From the NCBI GenBank assembly GCA_965203535.1, contig OZ241897.1, forward strand, positions 3,472,001 through 3,536,000: DNA of 64,000 bases. Direction: 5' to 3'. A program made the position numbers and the translations under genes. The notes beneath the pieces are model-generated. The model was not told the origin of the DNA and ran no database searches. It worked only from the letters and a program-made list of their open reading frames with translations. Source of the DNA: JAJDTT01 sp022827025. GTDB taxonomy: Bacteria; Acidobacteriota; UBA6911; RPQK01; JAJDTT01. Positions within the stretch are counted from its first letter, which is position 1. The number at the start of each line of letters is the position of its first letter. Below are positions 37,553 to 45,322 of this stretch, piece by piece.

Positions 37553-38461
37553 CTATCGGCGATTGGAAATCGCCGCTCCCCAATCCGCCAGATCCACACC
37601 TGATCGCCGCATGTAGTCGCGGATGTATTCGAGGGTGTCCTGCTGCCCGTGACCCGCGTCCCGGTACCGGGTGACGAGCGATTCCACGAGGGGACCAGCG
37701 TCCAGCGGCACGCCGAGTTCTCTTCCCAGTTCGACACACAAGCGCAGATCCTTGACCGCCCCGTCGGTCACGAAGTGCAGCGGTTTGCCGTCGAGGGACA
37801 GCTTCATGCTCCTTTCCATGAACGTGCTGTAGCCCATGCTCGGCTTGATGACGTCGAGCAGGGTCCGCGGATCCAAACCCGCTTTCACGCCCAGGGCCAT
37901 CCCCTCGCAGGCGCCGATGAAGTTGATGTACATGATCAGGTTGTTCACCAGCTTGGCGACGTTGCCGGAACCGAGCGGCCCCATGTGCACCACGGTCTTT
38001 CCGATGCACTGGAAAAGTGGACGATACTTTTCGAACGCTGCCTCTTCTCCACCGGCGAATACGGTCAACGAGGCGTCCCGCGCACCCCAGATACCCCCGC
38101 TGATGGGCGCATCCAGGACCTGAATGCCTCTGGAGGCGCCGGCTTCCGCGATGCGGCGCATGACCGTCGGTGAATTGGTGCTGGTGTCGATGCAGGCGCC
38201 TCCCGCGGCCAGACCGGAAAAGACGCCGTTCTTACCCAGCACGACCGATTCCACTTGCATCGGACCGGGCAGCGACAGCAGCACCACGTCGGATCGCTCG
38301 GCCGTCTCCGCGGGGTTCGCCGCCCAGACGGCGCCGGCATCCTCGAGGTTTCGACCCTGCTCGCGGCGGATGTCGTGGATGGTCAATTCGTATCCGGCCT
38401 TCTGCAGGTTGGCCGCCATGGGGTTCCCCATGGCGCCCAGGCCGATGAATCCGACTCTCAT
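37553..38461 (-). CDS. NAD(P)-dependent beta-hydroxyacid dehydrogenase (HIBADH/GarR-like)
   Basis: 302 residues. Rossmann GLGAMG at 7-12, the family signature DAPISGG at 117-123 and the catalytic Lys K170 (GSGNVAKLVNN). The C-terminal all-alpha domain is complete. The family reduces or oxidises beta-hydroxyacids such as 3-hydroxyisobutyrate and tartronate semialdehyde; the exact substrate cannot be read. The last ~8 residues (WGAAISNRR) are encoded by a REP-like hairpin, so the C-terminus has probably been extended or replaced by the repeat. It lies 70 bp after the SDR gene on the same strand and may be co-transcribed. Confidence 0.88.
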   Translation of the reverse strand: MRVGFIGLGAMGNPMAANLQKAGYELTIHDIRREQGRNLEDAGAVWAANPAETAERSDVVLLSLPGPMQVESVVLGKNGVFSGLAAGGACIDTSTNSPTVMRRIAEAGASRGIQVLDAPISGGIWGARDASLTVFAGGEEAAFEKYRPLFQCIGKTVVHMGPLGSGNVAKLVNNLIMYINFIGACEGMALGVKAGLDPRTLLDVIKPSMGYSTFMERSMKLSLDGKPLHFVTDGAVKDLRLCVELGRELGVPLDAGPLVESLVTRYRDAGHGQQDTLEYIRDYMRRSGVDLADWGAAISNRR

Positions 38462-38531
38462 TTGGGCACCTCTCTACGGGTCTTTTTCGTGTGAGGAGCG
38501 CGGCCGGTTTGAAGTCCGGTCTGGTGTGGAT

Positions 38532-39320
38532 TCAAGGGGTGCCGCGTCGGTCCCCTCCGTCCATGTAGATGGAACTTCCGAACATGTAGGAACAGACGTC
38601 CGATGCCAGAAAGGCGACGACGTCGGCAATCTCCTCCGGCTCGGCGATTCGGCCGGCAGGAAGTCCGCTCCCCAGGTCCTTGAGAACTTCCTCCACGTCG
38701 CGGCCCTCTTTGTCCGCCTTCGCCTGAAACAGATCGCGCGCCCTCTGGGTGTTGGTGAATCCGGGACAGATGGTATTGACCAGGATGTCGTCCCCCGAGA
38801 CCGCGTCCGAGAGTGCGCGTGTCATGTTGAGGATGGTGATGTTGGCCAGACTCACCGGGATGTTGCCCTGGGCCGGACTCGCACCGGCGCTCCCCGCAAT
38901 GTTGACGATACGCCCCCAGCCGTTCCGTTTCATATGGGGAATCACGAGTTGAGACATTCGAAGGTAGCTGTAGCTCTTCAACCCCAACGCATCGTCGATC
39001 AGCTCGGTCGGTAGATCCAGGATGTCGTGCGCCCGCGCCGCGCCGGCGCAGTTCACCAGGATATCCACGCCCCCGAACTGTTCCACCGATTCGCCCACGA
39101 CGCGGCGGCACGCCTCCAAGGCGGTCAGGTCCGCCGAAACGGCATACCCTTCGCCTCCCGCCTCGTTGATTTCCCCGACCGTCTGATCCAGCAGGCTCCG
39201 GTCACGGGCCGTGATGCAGATCCGCGCACCCTCGCGGGCAAGCGCCAGGGCGCAGCACCTTCCGATCCCGCGATTGCCGCCGGTGACGATCACACGTTTT
39301 CTTTCCAATCCCAAGTCCAT
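38532..39320 (-). CDS. Short-chain dehydrogenase/reductase-like protein lacking the usual YxxxK
   Basis: 262 residues. It has the NAD(P) site TGGNRGIG (13-20), the NCAGAA segment and a C-terminal SSIYMDGGDRRG. In the catalytic region the Ser (IAGSAGAS) is kept. Where YSASK is expected it reads PVSLANITILNM, so Tyr and Lys are absent. Some atypical SDR clades do lack them, so this may be a binding protein or an enzyme with altered chemistry, not simply decay. The gene is otherwise full length. It is upstream of the HIBADH-like gene on the same strand. Confidence 0.8.
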   Translation of the reverse strand: MDLGLERKRVIVTGGNRGIGRCCALALAREGARICITARDRSLLDQTVGEINEAGGEGYAVSADLTALEACRRVVGESVEQFGGVDILVNCAGAARAHDILDLPTELIDDALGLKSYSYLRMSQLVIPHMKRNGWGRIVNIAGSAGASPAQGNIPVSLANITILNMTRALSDAVSGDDILVNTICPGFTNTQRARDLFQAKADKEGRDVEEVLKDLGSGLPAGRIAEPEEIADVVAFLASDVCSYMFGSSIYMDGGDRRGTP

Positions 39321-39663
39321 TTGTGTTCCTTTGTCAAATGTCGATAAACAGCAGATCAGCCGCGCTGGTACCGGGTGGTGCAGATGACTGGGCTGGCCGG
39401 CTTCGATCGAGTACCCGGGATCCCGGATGGTGTCCCTAAAACCGCCGGCAACAGCATGACTCGCGCGGCTCTGAATGTATTTATAGTCGTATTCTCCTCC
39501 AATAACTCATAAGTCAACAGACGGAACGAGACGCTGACACAATCACGTCCTTGCAAATTGATATTTCTATCCCAAGACGGGGGCTGTATCAAGCAAAGGT
39601 GCCGATATTCGTGCGGTGGCTTGGGGCACCTGAATATATAGCAATACATGCTAAGATGCTCCC
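39321..39663. other. Intergenic region without recognised features
   Basis: This 343-bp divergent gap separates the SDR gene from the TPR gene. It becomes AT-rich in its second half (around 39470-39660), as expected for divergent promoters. No convincing -35/-10 pair, repeat or ORF was recognised. Confidence 0.5.
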
Positions 39664-41580
39664 ATGCTCCGCATCCGGGCAAGCATGGCTCTTGCGGGTT
39701 TCCTGCTGTTGGCGCCGGCGGTTGACGGCCGGGCCGGGGCGCAGAGCGAGACGGAGCAGGCTCTGCGGCGGGCCGTGCTACTGCAGCAGGATGGTGATCT
39801 GGCCGGAGCCATCCAACAGTATCGGGTCTTGCTGGCCCGGCACCCGGATCTGGCGGAGGCCCGCGTCAAGCTGGGCAATGCCTACGCTTCCATCGACCGC
39901 TTTCAGGATGCCGCCGTCCAATACGAACAGGCTCTGGAATCCGGTGGTCTCGCAGACCCGAACGGCGCCCGCTACGCCCTGGGGTGGGCCCATTTTCGAA
40001 TGGCCGACTTCGAAAGGGCCAAGCAGGTCCTGGTCCAGGTCGTCGACGCTGGTTCGAAGGGCAGGGAAGCCCTTCAGTTGCTGGCCTCCTGCCATTTCAA
40101 CCTGGGCGAGTGGCGGAAGGTGATCGACCTGCTGTCTCCACTCGAGGCGGAACTGTCCGGATCTCCCGCTCTGAACTATCTCTTGGGTGTCGCACTGGAG
40201 GAAAGTGGTGAGATCGCCAGGGGAACGCCGCTCGTCGAGTCCGCACTGCAAGACACCGGCTGGCCTACATCACGTTTCCGGTCGGAAATGCGCTCGGACT
40301 GGCTCAACCGGTTGGCCCGGCGAGGAACCGTCCTGATGGAAACGGGGGACTACCCCGGAGCCGCCAGGCACTTGGGGAGAGCCATCGCTCTCGACCCCGG
40401 GGTTCCCGGCTTGAATGCCACGTACGGGAAGTTGCTCCGGCTCATGAACCGGCATGACGAAGCCAACCGGGCCTTCCTTCGAGAACTCGAGATCAATCCC
40501 GACGACTATGACGCCAATCTGTATCACGGCATTTTCCTTTTTGAGAACGAGCAGAAATATGAGGAAGCCCTGGCCCGCTTCGAACGTGCACTGCGGACGC
40601 GGCCGGGGGATGCCGATGCGCGATTTCAGATGGGCCTGGTCTACAACTCCGCCAACCGGATCGAAGAAGCCGTTCAAACCATAAAGAGCGTGGTGGATGA
40701 GAACCCGAATTTCATGGAGGGCCACGTCACTCTCACGGGTCTTTACTTTCGGTTGGGACGGGAGGAGGAAGCCGAACGCCACCGCGTCGCCGCCGAGCGG
40801 CTGCGGACCAGCAGGGATGGGCAGCACCTGATCAAGATGGGGCAAACCTCGCAGGCTTCGGAGTTGTTCCAACGCCAGAAAGAGGCGGACCCCTCAGATC
40901 CCGAGCCCTACTTCCATGAGGGAATGGCTCATTGGCAAGAGCAGGATTGGCCGGGCGCCGCCGCCGAGTTCAAAGAGGCCGTCCGATTGGGCGGCGGGAA
41001 TCCCAAGTACGCCGTCTACTACTCGAACACGTTGGCGCAATGGGGTGAGCATGAGCTGGCGCGAACGGTCCTGGGATCTTTGGGTCGGGATCGGTGGCCG
41101 CTGCTGAACTCCCGGCAGGCCTGGATTCTGGGAGACACCTTTTTTCAGATGGGAGAACACGACCAGGTTCTTCAGGTCCTGGATTTGCTGGCCGAACGGG
41201 ACCCCAAGAATGCGCGGGTCGATCTCATGCGGGGCCAGATCCATCTCCGCAAGAGAGACTATGAGCAAGCCCGCATGTCCGCGGAAGGGAGCATCCGAAG
41301 GCAGCCCGACAACGATCTCGCCTATTCGCTACTGGGAACGGCCCGTTACCTGCTGGGAGACATGCCTGGGGCGAAAGAGGCCTTTCTCAAGGCGGTCGAG
41401 CAGGCTCCCGACAACCCGAACCATCTGCGCAAGCTGGGCGCTCTCTACCTGGAGCTGGGAGAAACCGAACCGGCCATCCGGACTCTTGAGCGAGCCCGGG
41501 CCGCGGCTCCCCAATTTCCCGGTATTCGCCGTCTTCTGGAACGGGCCTACGGCGCACGGGAGACCGGGCCCAAGGAATAG
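39664..41580 (+). CDS. Tetratricopeptide-repeat protein
   Basis: 638 residues. Signal peptide (SMALAGFLLLAPAVDGRAGA) then TPR repeats almost throughout: GDLAGAIQQYRVLLARHPDL, ALARFERALRTRPGDADA, PGAAAEFKEAVRLGGGNPKY, and near the end PGAKEAFLKAVEQAPDNPNH. Probably exported. It converges with the CRTAC1 gene (21-bp gap). Surface or periplasmic scaffolding is inferred from its neighbours. No enzymatic domain was seen. Confidence 0.9.
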   Translation: MLRIRASMALAGFLLLAPAVDGRAGAQSETEQALRRAVLLQQDGDLAGAIQQYRVLLARHPDLAEARVKLGNAYASIDRFQDAAVQYEQALESGGLADPNGARYALGWAHFRMADFERAKQVLVQVVDAGSKGREALQLLASCHFNLGEWRKVIDLLSPLEAELSGSPALNYLLGVALEESGEIARGTPLVESALQDTGWPTSRFRSEMRSDWLNRLARRGTVLMETGDYPGAARHLGRAIALDPGVPGLNATYGKLLRLMNRHDEANRAFLRELEINPDDYDANLYHGIFLFENEQKYEEALARFERALRTRPGDADARFQMGLVYNSANRIEEAVQTIKSVVDENPNFMEGHVTLTGLYFRLGREEEAERHRVAAERLRTSRDGQHLIKMGQTSQASELFQRQKEADPSDPEPYFHEGMAHWQEQDWPGAAAEFKEAVRLGGGNPKYAVYYSNTLAQWGEHELARTVLGSLGRDRWPLLNSRQAWILGDTFFQMGEHDQVLQVLDLLAERDPKNARVDLMRGQIHLRKRDYEQARMSAEGSIRRQPDNDLAYSLLGTARYLLGDMPGAKEAFLKAVEQAPDNPNHLRKLGALYLELGETEPAIRTLERARAAAPQFPGIRRLLERAYGARETGPKE

Positions 41581-41601
41581 CACCGCCGCCGCGGCGAGAC
41601 G

Positions 41602-43311
41602 TCAGTCAGGCTCCTCGACCCTGAGAATCTGGTCCGGTTCGACCTCTTTCAGCATCTGAACCTTGCCCGACGGCCAGCGGATCTCCAGTGACTCGATGTC
41701 TTCTTCCTCGCCCAGGCCGAAATGAACCCGCCTGTCCGGGGAGGACATGAGGCCCACCGTGGAGGACACATGGTTGTGGAGGGTCCTGCCCGAGGCGGTT
41801 TGCAAAAGGACAGCGGCTCCGATGGCGTCCCGGTTGCTGTCCCGGCCGCGAAGGTCCAGCATCAGCCAGTGGTTTCCGTTGCCGCCCGAATTCTGCAGAA
41901 TCCTCGGACTCCGGTTCAGCGAGGTGACCACGATATCCAGGAATCCGTCATCGTTCAGATCTCCGAACGATGAACCGCGCTGGTAGGCGATACGCATGAA
42001 ATCCTGCCCCAGGCTCTCGGAGACGTCGGCAAAGGCCGTCCCGTCCAGGTTGCGCAACATGGTGTCGTGCTGGGCCGTATCGGGACTCAGGTATTCCAGG
42101 CCCCCGTTGGCCGAATAGATGTCTTTCCACCCGTCGTTGTCGAAATCGATGAACCCGCTCCCCCAGCCCGTGAACCTGCGGCTCAGCTTGGCCACCTGAG
42201 TCCGGTAGCTGACATATTCGAAAAACCGCCCGCCCTGGTTCTGAAAGAGCCCGTGGAGCTGATTCCTGAGGTCGTTGTAGAAGATGTCGACCTGCCCGTC
42301 ATTGTTGAAGTCCTTGGCGTCGGCCCCCATGCCCGAACCGGCCACCGCCGAACCCTTGTAGGCGACGCCCAGGAAAAACGAGGCCTCCCGAAAGGCTCCG
42401 TTGCCCTGGTTCAGGTAGAGAAAATTCTGCACCGTGTCGTTGGCGACGAACACGTCCGGGCGGCCGTCCTGATTGAAATCGGCGATTCCCAACCCCATGC
42501 CCTTGCCCAGCGCCTTGTCGAGGCCCGCCTCGCGTGAGACGTCGGCGAATTTCCCGCCGCCCAGATTCCGGTAGAGCGTGTTGGAAACACTCTGGACGGT
42601 CTTGGGACTGCAGTAGAACGGAGTGCCGTCGGGAAACAGGCAAGGTTTGTCGGTCCTGGCATTCCAGAAGGTGTATTGAGAGACGAACAGGTCCAGCAGC
42701 GAGTCCTGGTCGTAATCGAACCAGGCGGCGTCCACGCTCAACAGATCGTCCGGCTTGTGGTCGAGGCCCGACCCGGCCGTGACGTCGGTGAAGGTCCCGT
42801 CGCCGTTGTTCCGATACAGGGTGTTGGGTCCGGCGTTGCCAATGAACAGGTCGCGGTCGCCGTCGTTGTCGTAATCGCCGGCGGTCACCCCGAAACAGAA
42901 GCCCAGGCCGACCCCGGTCAGGCCGGCCCGGTGGGTGATGTCCTCGAATCTGCCGCCGCCCAGGTTGCGCAAGAGGCAGTTGTGAAAGGAGCGGTCGGTC
43001 TTCTCGACTTCCGGCAGCTTGGCGCCGTTGGTGAAGAAGATGTCCTGCCTGCCGTCGCCGTCGTAATCGAAGATGGCCACGCCGCCGCACATGGGCTGGG
43101 GAAAGTACTTCCGGCCGGTGAAGTCGTTATTGGACTGGTAGCGGATGTCCGACTGGGGCGCGATGTCGATGAATCGAATGGATCCCGTTTCGTTGCCGCG
43201 GGCGGCTGGCTTGGATTGGGTGCCGAGGACCCCCATGAATGGAAACGCCAAGACCGGAATCAGCAAATGGCTCCACGCCAGGGTCCATCCCATGGGATGC
43301 ATCGGAGTCAT
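41602..43311 (-). CDS. CRTAC1-family FG-GAP/ASPIC-UnbV protein
   Basis: About 569 residues from the ATG at 43311; this start avoids overlap with the upstream gene's stop (43350) and opens a signal segment (SHLLIPVLAFPFMGVLG). FG-GAP calcium loops: DYDGDGRQDIFFTNG, DYDNDGDRDLFIGNA, DYDQDSLLDLFVSQY, DFNQDGRPDVFVAND, DFNNDGQVDIFYNDL and DFDNDGWKDIYSANG. The ASPIC/UnbV domain follows (RDAIGAAVLLQTASGRTLHN, then IRWPSGKVQMLKEVEPD). It is downstream of the VCBS/cytochrome-motif gene, likely one operon. Confidence 0.9.
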   Translation of the reverse strand: MTPMHPMGWTLAWSHLLIPVLAFPFMGVLGTQSKPAARGNETGSIRFIDIAPQSDIRYQSNNDFTGRKYFPQPMCGGVAIFDYDGDGRQDIFFTNGAKLPEVEKTDRSFHNCLLRNLGGGRFEDITHRAGLTGVGLGFCFGVTAGDYDNDGDRDLFIGNAGPNTLYRNNGDGTFTDVTAGSGLDHKPDDLLSVDAAWFDYDQDSLLDLFVSQYTFWNARTDKPCLFPDGTPFYCSPKTVQSVSNTLYRNLGGGKFADVSREAGLDKALGKGMGLGIADFNQDGRPDVFVANDTVQNFLYLNQGNGAFREASFFLGVAYKGSAVAGSGMGADAKDFNNDGQVDIFYNDLRNQLHGLFQNQGGRFFEYVSYRTQVAKLSRRFTGWGSGFIDFDNDGWKDIYSANGGLEYLSPDTAQHDTMLRNLDGTAFADVSESLGQDFMRIAYQRGSSFGDLNDDGFLDIVVTSLNRSPRILQNSGGNGNHWLMLDLRGRDSNRDAIGAAVLLQTASGRTLHNHVSSTVGLMSSPDRRVHFGLGEEEDIESLEIRWPSGKVQMLKEVEPDQILRVEEPD

Positions 43312-43349
43312 GGTACGACAAACGCTGGTTGATACGGGAGTTCCGCAGG

Positions 43350-44918
43350 CTACGGCCGCTGATGCCAGATCTGGACCAGCTCCCACTCCACGCCCTCCCG
43401 GGCTTGGCCGAAGTTACCCAGGATAATGTCGGTGCGGCCGTCTCCGTCGATGTCACCCAACTCCAGGGTGATGTAGTCGCACGGAATGTCGGCCAGGGCG
43501 CGGGGTTGGAAGGATCCAGGTTGGGTCTGTTCGTACCAGACCACGCCCGGCAGATTGTATCGACGGCGCGCCTCCTCGGGCAGATTGGGGAAATAGGAAG
43601 CCGCCGCCAAGTCGAGATCGCCATCCCCGTCCAGGTCCCCGGCTTCGGCTCGGAGGGCGCCGTAGTAGACGTCCACCAGGTGATGGACGAAGGAAAGATC
43701 ACCCTTGTTCTCCAGCCACGACAGCCCATGGTAGGGCCTCATCTCCGCCGCGGCGTCCAGGGTGTCTCCGTGGGTGAAGAGCACATCCGGGTCCCCGTCC
43801 TGATCCAGATCGACGACTTCGAGTCCGCTTGAGCCCCAGTGAGGGTGGGGGGCGGCGAACAGGGTCTTCTTTTCGAAGACTCCGGCGCCCCGATTGAGGA
43901 ACGCGACCACCGCTTCATGCTCCTGGGACAGGAGGGCGAGGAAGTCGGGACGGCCGTCCCGGTCCAGATCCACGATGGGAATGTGAATCGCCCCGGCCCG
44001 GTCATCCAGTTCCAGGGACCTGAATTCTCCGGCTCCGAGATTCGAGGCCGTGTCCGGATCGGATCGGTTCTCCAGGTAGTGGATGCCGCCCACCGTCCTC
44101 CAGCCGAACTCGGCGACGATGACGTCCAGGTCGTGATCCCCGTCAAAGTCCGCCGCCTGGACGTCGGCGACCCGGCCGACCCCGGTGACCAAGCGGTGGA
44201 CCTCGAATTCGCGCTTCCCGGTCCGCCGCAACCAGACCACCGATCCGGTTCGCTGGTCGGTCGGTTTGGGCCATCCGAGATCCGCGACCAGCAAGTCGGT
44301 CCTTCCGTCCCGGTCCAGGTCAACGGCCTCGGCATGGCAGGGATTGTTGAGTTTGGCGATGGGCTGGAGGTCCATCCGGCCGTCACCGGGATCCGTCCAG
44401 CTCACCCATCCCGAGATCATGTCGCTGACCACCAGTTCGGGGCCTTCGAGGTCCGAGAACAGTTCCAGAAGACGGACATTGGCGGCCCCCGGCTGGAGGC
44501 CGCGAACCTTTTTGCCCGGCAGGCGCCGCCGGCTGAACCGGAGCTCGGGCCCCCCGCGTTTCGCCGCCCAACGCGGCGTGTCCAATCGGGCCGGCGCCTT
44601 CAACCGGAAATAGGCAGCCACCTGCAAGGCGTCGATGTCCCAGATCGGTTTGTTGTGAGATTGCAGGAGGGTGATATTTGCCAGCCTGAACTTCCTCTGA
44701 ATCAGGCCGGGCCACTCCTTCTTGGGCAGGATCTCCGGGGGTGTCCACTCGTGGCACCGGGTACACGCCTTCCGGATCTTTGTTTCCACGGCTTCCTCAT
44801 CGGAGGGCTGGGGGAATCCGGGTGAGAACCTGCCTGCGGCGAGCCGGACCGGGCTGAGCAGAAGGACACTCAGACAGAGAACCGAGAGACAGCCGGCTGA
44901 CCGGCCTCGCAACGGCAT
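43350..44918 (-). CDS. FG-GAP/VCBS protein with N-terminal CxxCH cytochrome motif
   Basis: About 522 residues from the ATG at 44918 (MPLRGRSAGCLSVLCLSVLL, a signal peptide). The longer ORF upstream runs through a REP hairpin and is not expected to be real. One heme-binding motif, CTRCHEWTPPEI, lies ~residue 52, as in monohaem cytochrome c-like domains that precede propellers. Then FG-GAP loops: DLDRDGRTDLLVADL, DFDGDHDLDVIVAEF, DLDRDGRPDFLALLS, DLDQDGDPDVLFTHG and DIDGDGRTDIILGNF. An electron-transfer role is possible. It would share an operon with the CRTAC1 gene 38 bp downstream. Confidence 0.88.
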   Translation of the reverse strand: MPLRGRSAGCLSVLCLSVLLLSPVRLAAGRFSPGFPQPSDEEAVETKIRKACTRCHEWTPPEILPKKEWPGLIQRKFRLANITLLQSHNKPIWDIDALQVAAYFRLKAPARLDTPRWAAKRGGPELRFSRRRLPGKKVRGLQPGAANVRLLELFSDLEGPELVVSDMISGWVSWTDPGDGRMDLQPIAKLNNPCHAEAVDLDRDGRTDLLVADLGWPKPTDQRTGSVVWLRRTGKREFEVHRLVTGVGRVADVQAADFDGDHDLDVIVAEFGWRTVGGIHYLENRSDPDTASNLGAGEFRSLELDDRAGAIHIPIVDLDRDGRPDFLALLSQEHEAVVAFLNRGAGVFEKKTLFAAPHPHWGSSGLEVVDLDQDGDPDVLFTHGDTLDAAAEMRPYHGLSWLENKGDLSFVHHLVDVYYGALRAEAGDLDGDGDLDLAAASYFPNLPEEARRRYNLPGVVWYEQTQPGSFQPRALADIPCDYITLELGDIDGDGRTDIILGNFGQAREGVEWELVQIWHQRP

Positions 44919-44935
44919 GCTCGAAATGGTAGCCA

Positions 44936-44959
44936 GGAGGGGGGACATTCCTGTCCCCC
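44936..44959. repeat. REP-like hairpin
   Basis: GGGGGGACA-TTCC-TGTCCCCC, just upstream of the VCBS/cytochrome gene start. Same family as the cluster at 37378. Confidence 0.65.
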
Positions 44960-45053
44960 ATTCTTGCCCCCCCACCATTCCAGGAAGCGGGGGTAAACCC
45001 ACCCCGCTTCTTCTTTGAATCTTCCAATCCCCGATGACCGTAGGAGCACCCTC

Positions 45054-45180
45054 GGAGGGGGGACATTCTTGTCCCCCTCTTCGCCGCCGGATCGGAACCG
45101 CCGACTGGAAAGCCTCCGTTCCCAGGCCGCCTTTTTCTCGCAGGATTTCGCCGGACCGGAGCCGATGGGGGAGCTCCTAT
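45054..45180. repeat. REP-like hairpin with conserved flank
   Basis: GGGGGGACA-TTCT-TGTCCCCC at ~45056-45077. The flank TTCTCGCAGGATTTCGCCGG, followed by ACCGGAGCC and TGGGGGAG, matches that at 37510-37548, so the repeat unit is longer than the hairpin. The rest of the 44919-45322 interval is the AT-rich promoter region. Confidence 0.6.
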
Positions 45181-45286
45181 TTCTCCCGCACTTATTTTAC
45201 TTCAATTTAATTTACAGAAGGATAATATTGATATAAATTCAATAGTTCAACGCTTCTCAACAATATAATTATAATTCTTAATTATA

Positions 45287-45315
45287 TTGACTGTATGTCC
45301 GTAACTCATCATAAT
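45287..45315 (+). promoter_or_regulatory. Sigma70-like promoter for the CRTAC1-TlpA-TPR gene
   Basis: TTGACT (45287-45292) and CATAAT (45310-45315) are 17 bp apart. They lie in a strikingly AT-rich stretch (45188-45320). The ATG at 45323 falls about where transcription should begin, so the mRNA may be leaderless. Confidence 0.55.
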
Positions 45316-45322
45316 CCGCTCC

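Noticed and set aside
39356..39682. Minus-strand ORF of 108 codons in the 39.3-39.7 kb gap
   Set aside because: No family similarity, Cys/Pro-rich random composition, and it overlaps the start of the TPR gene.
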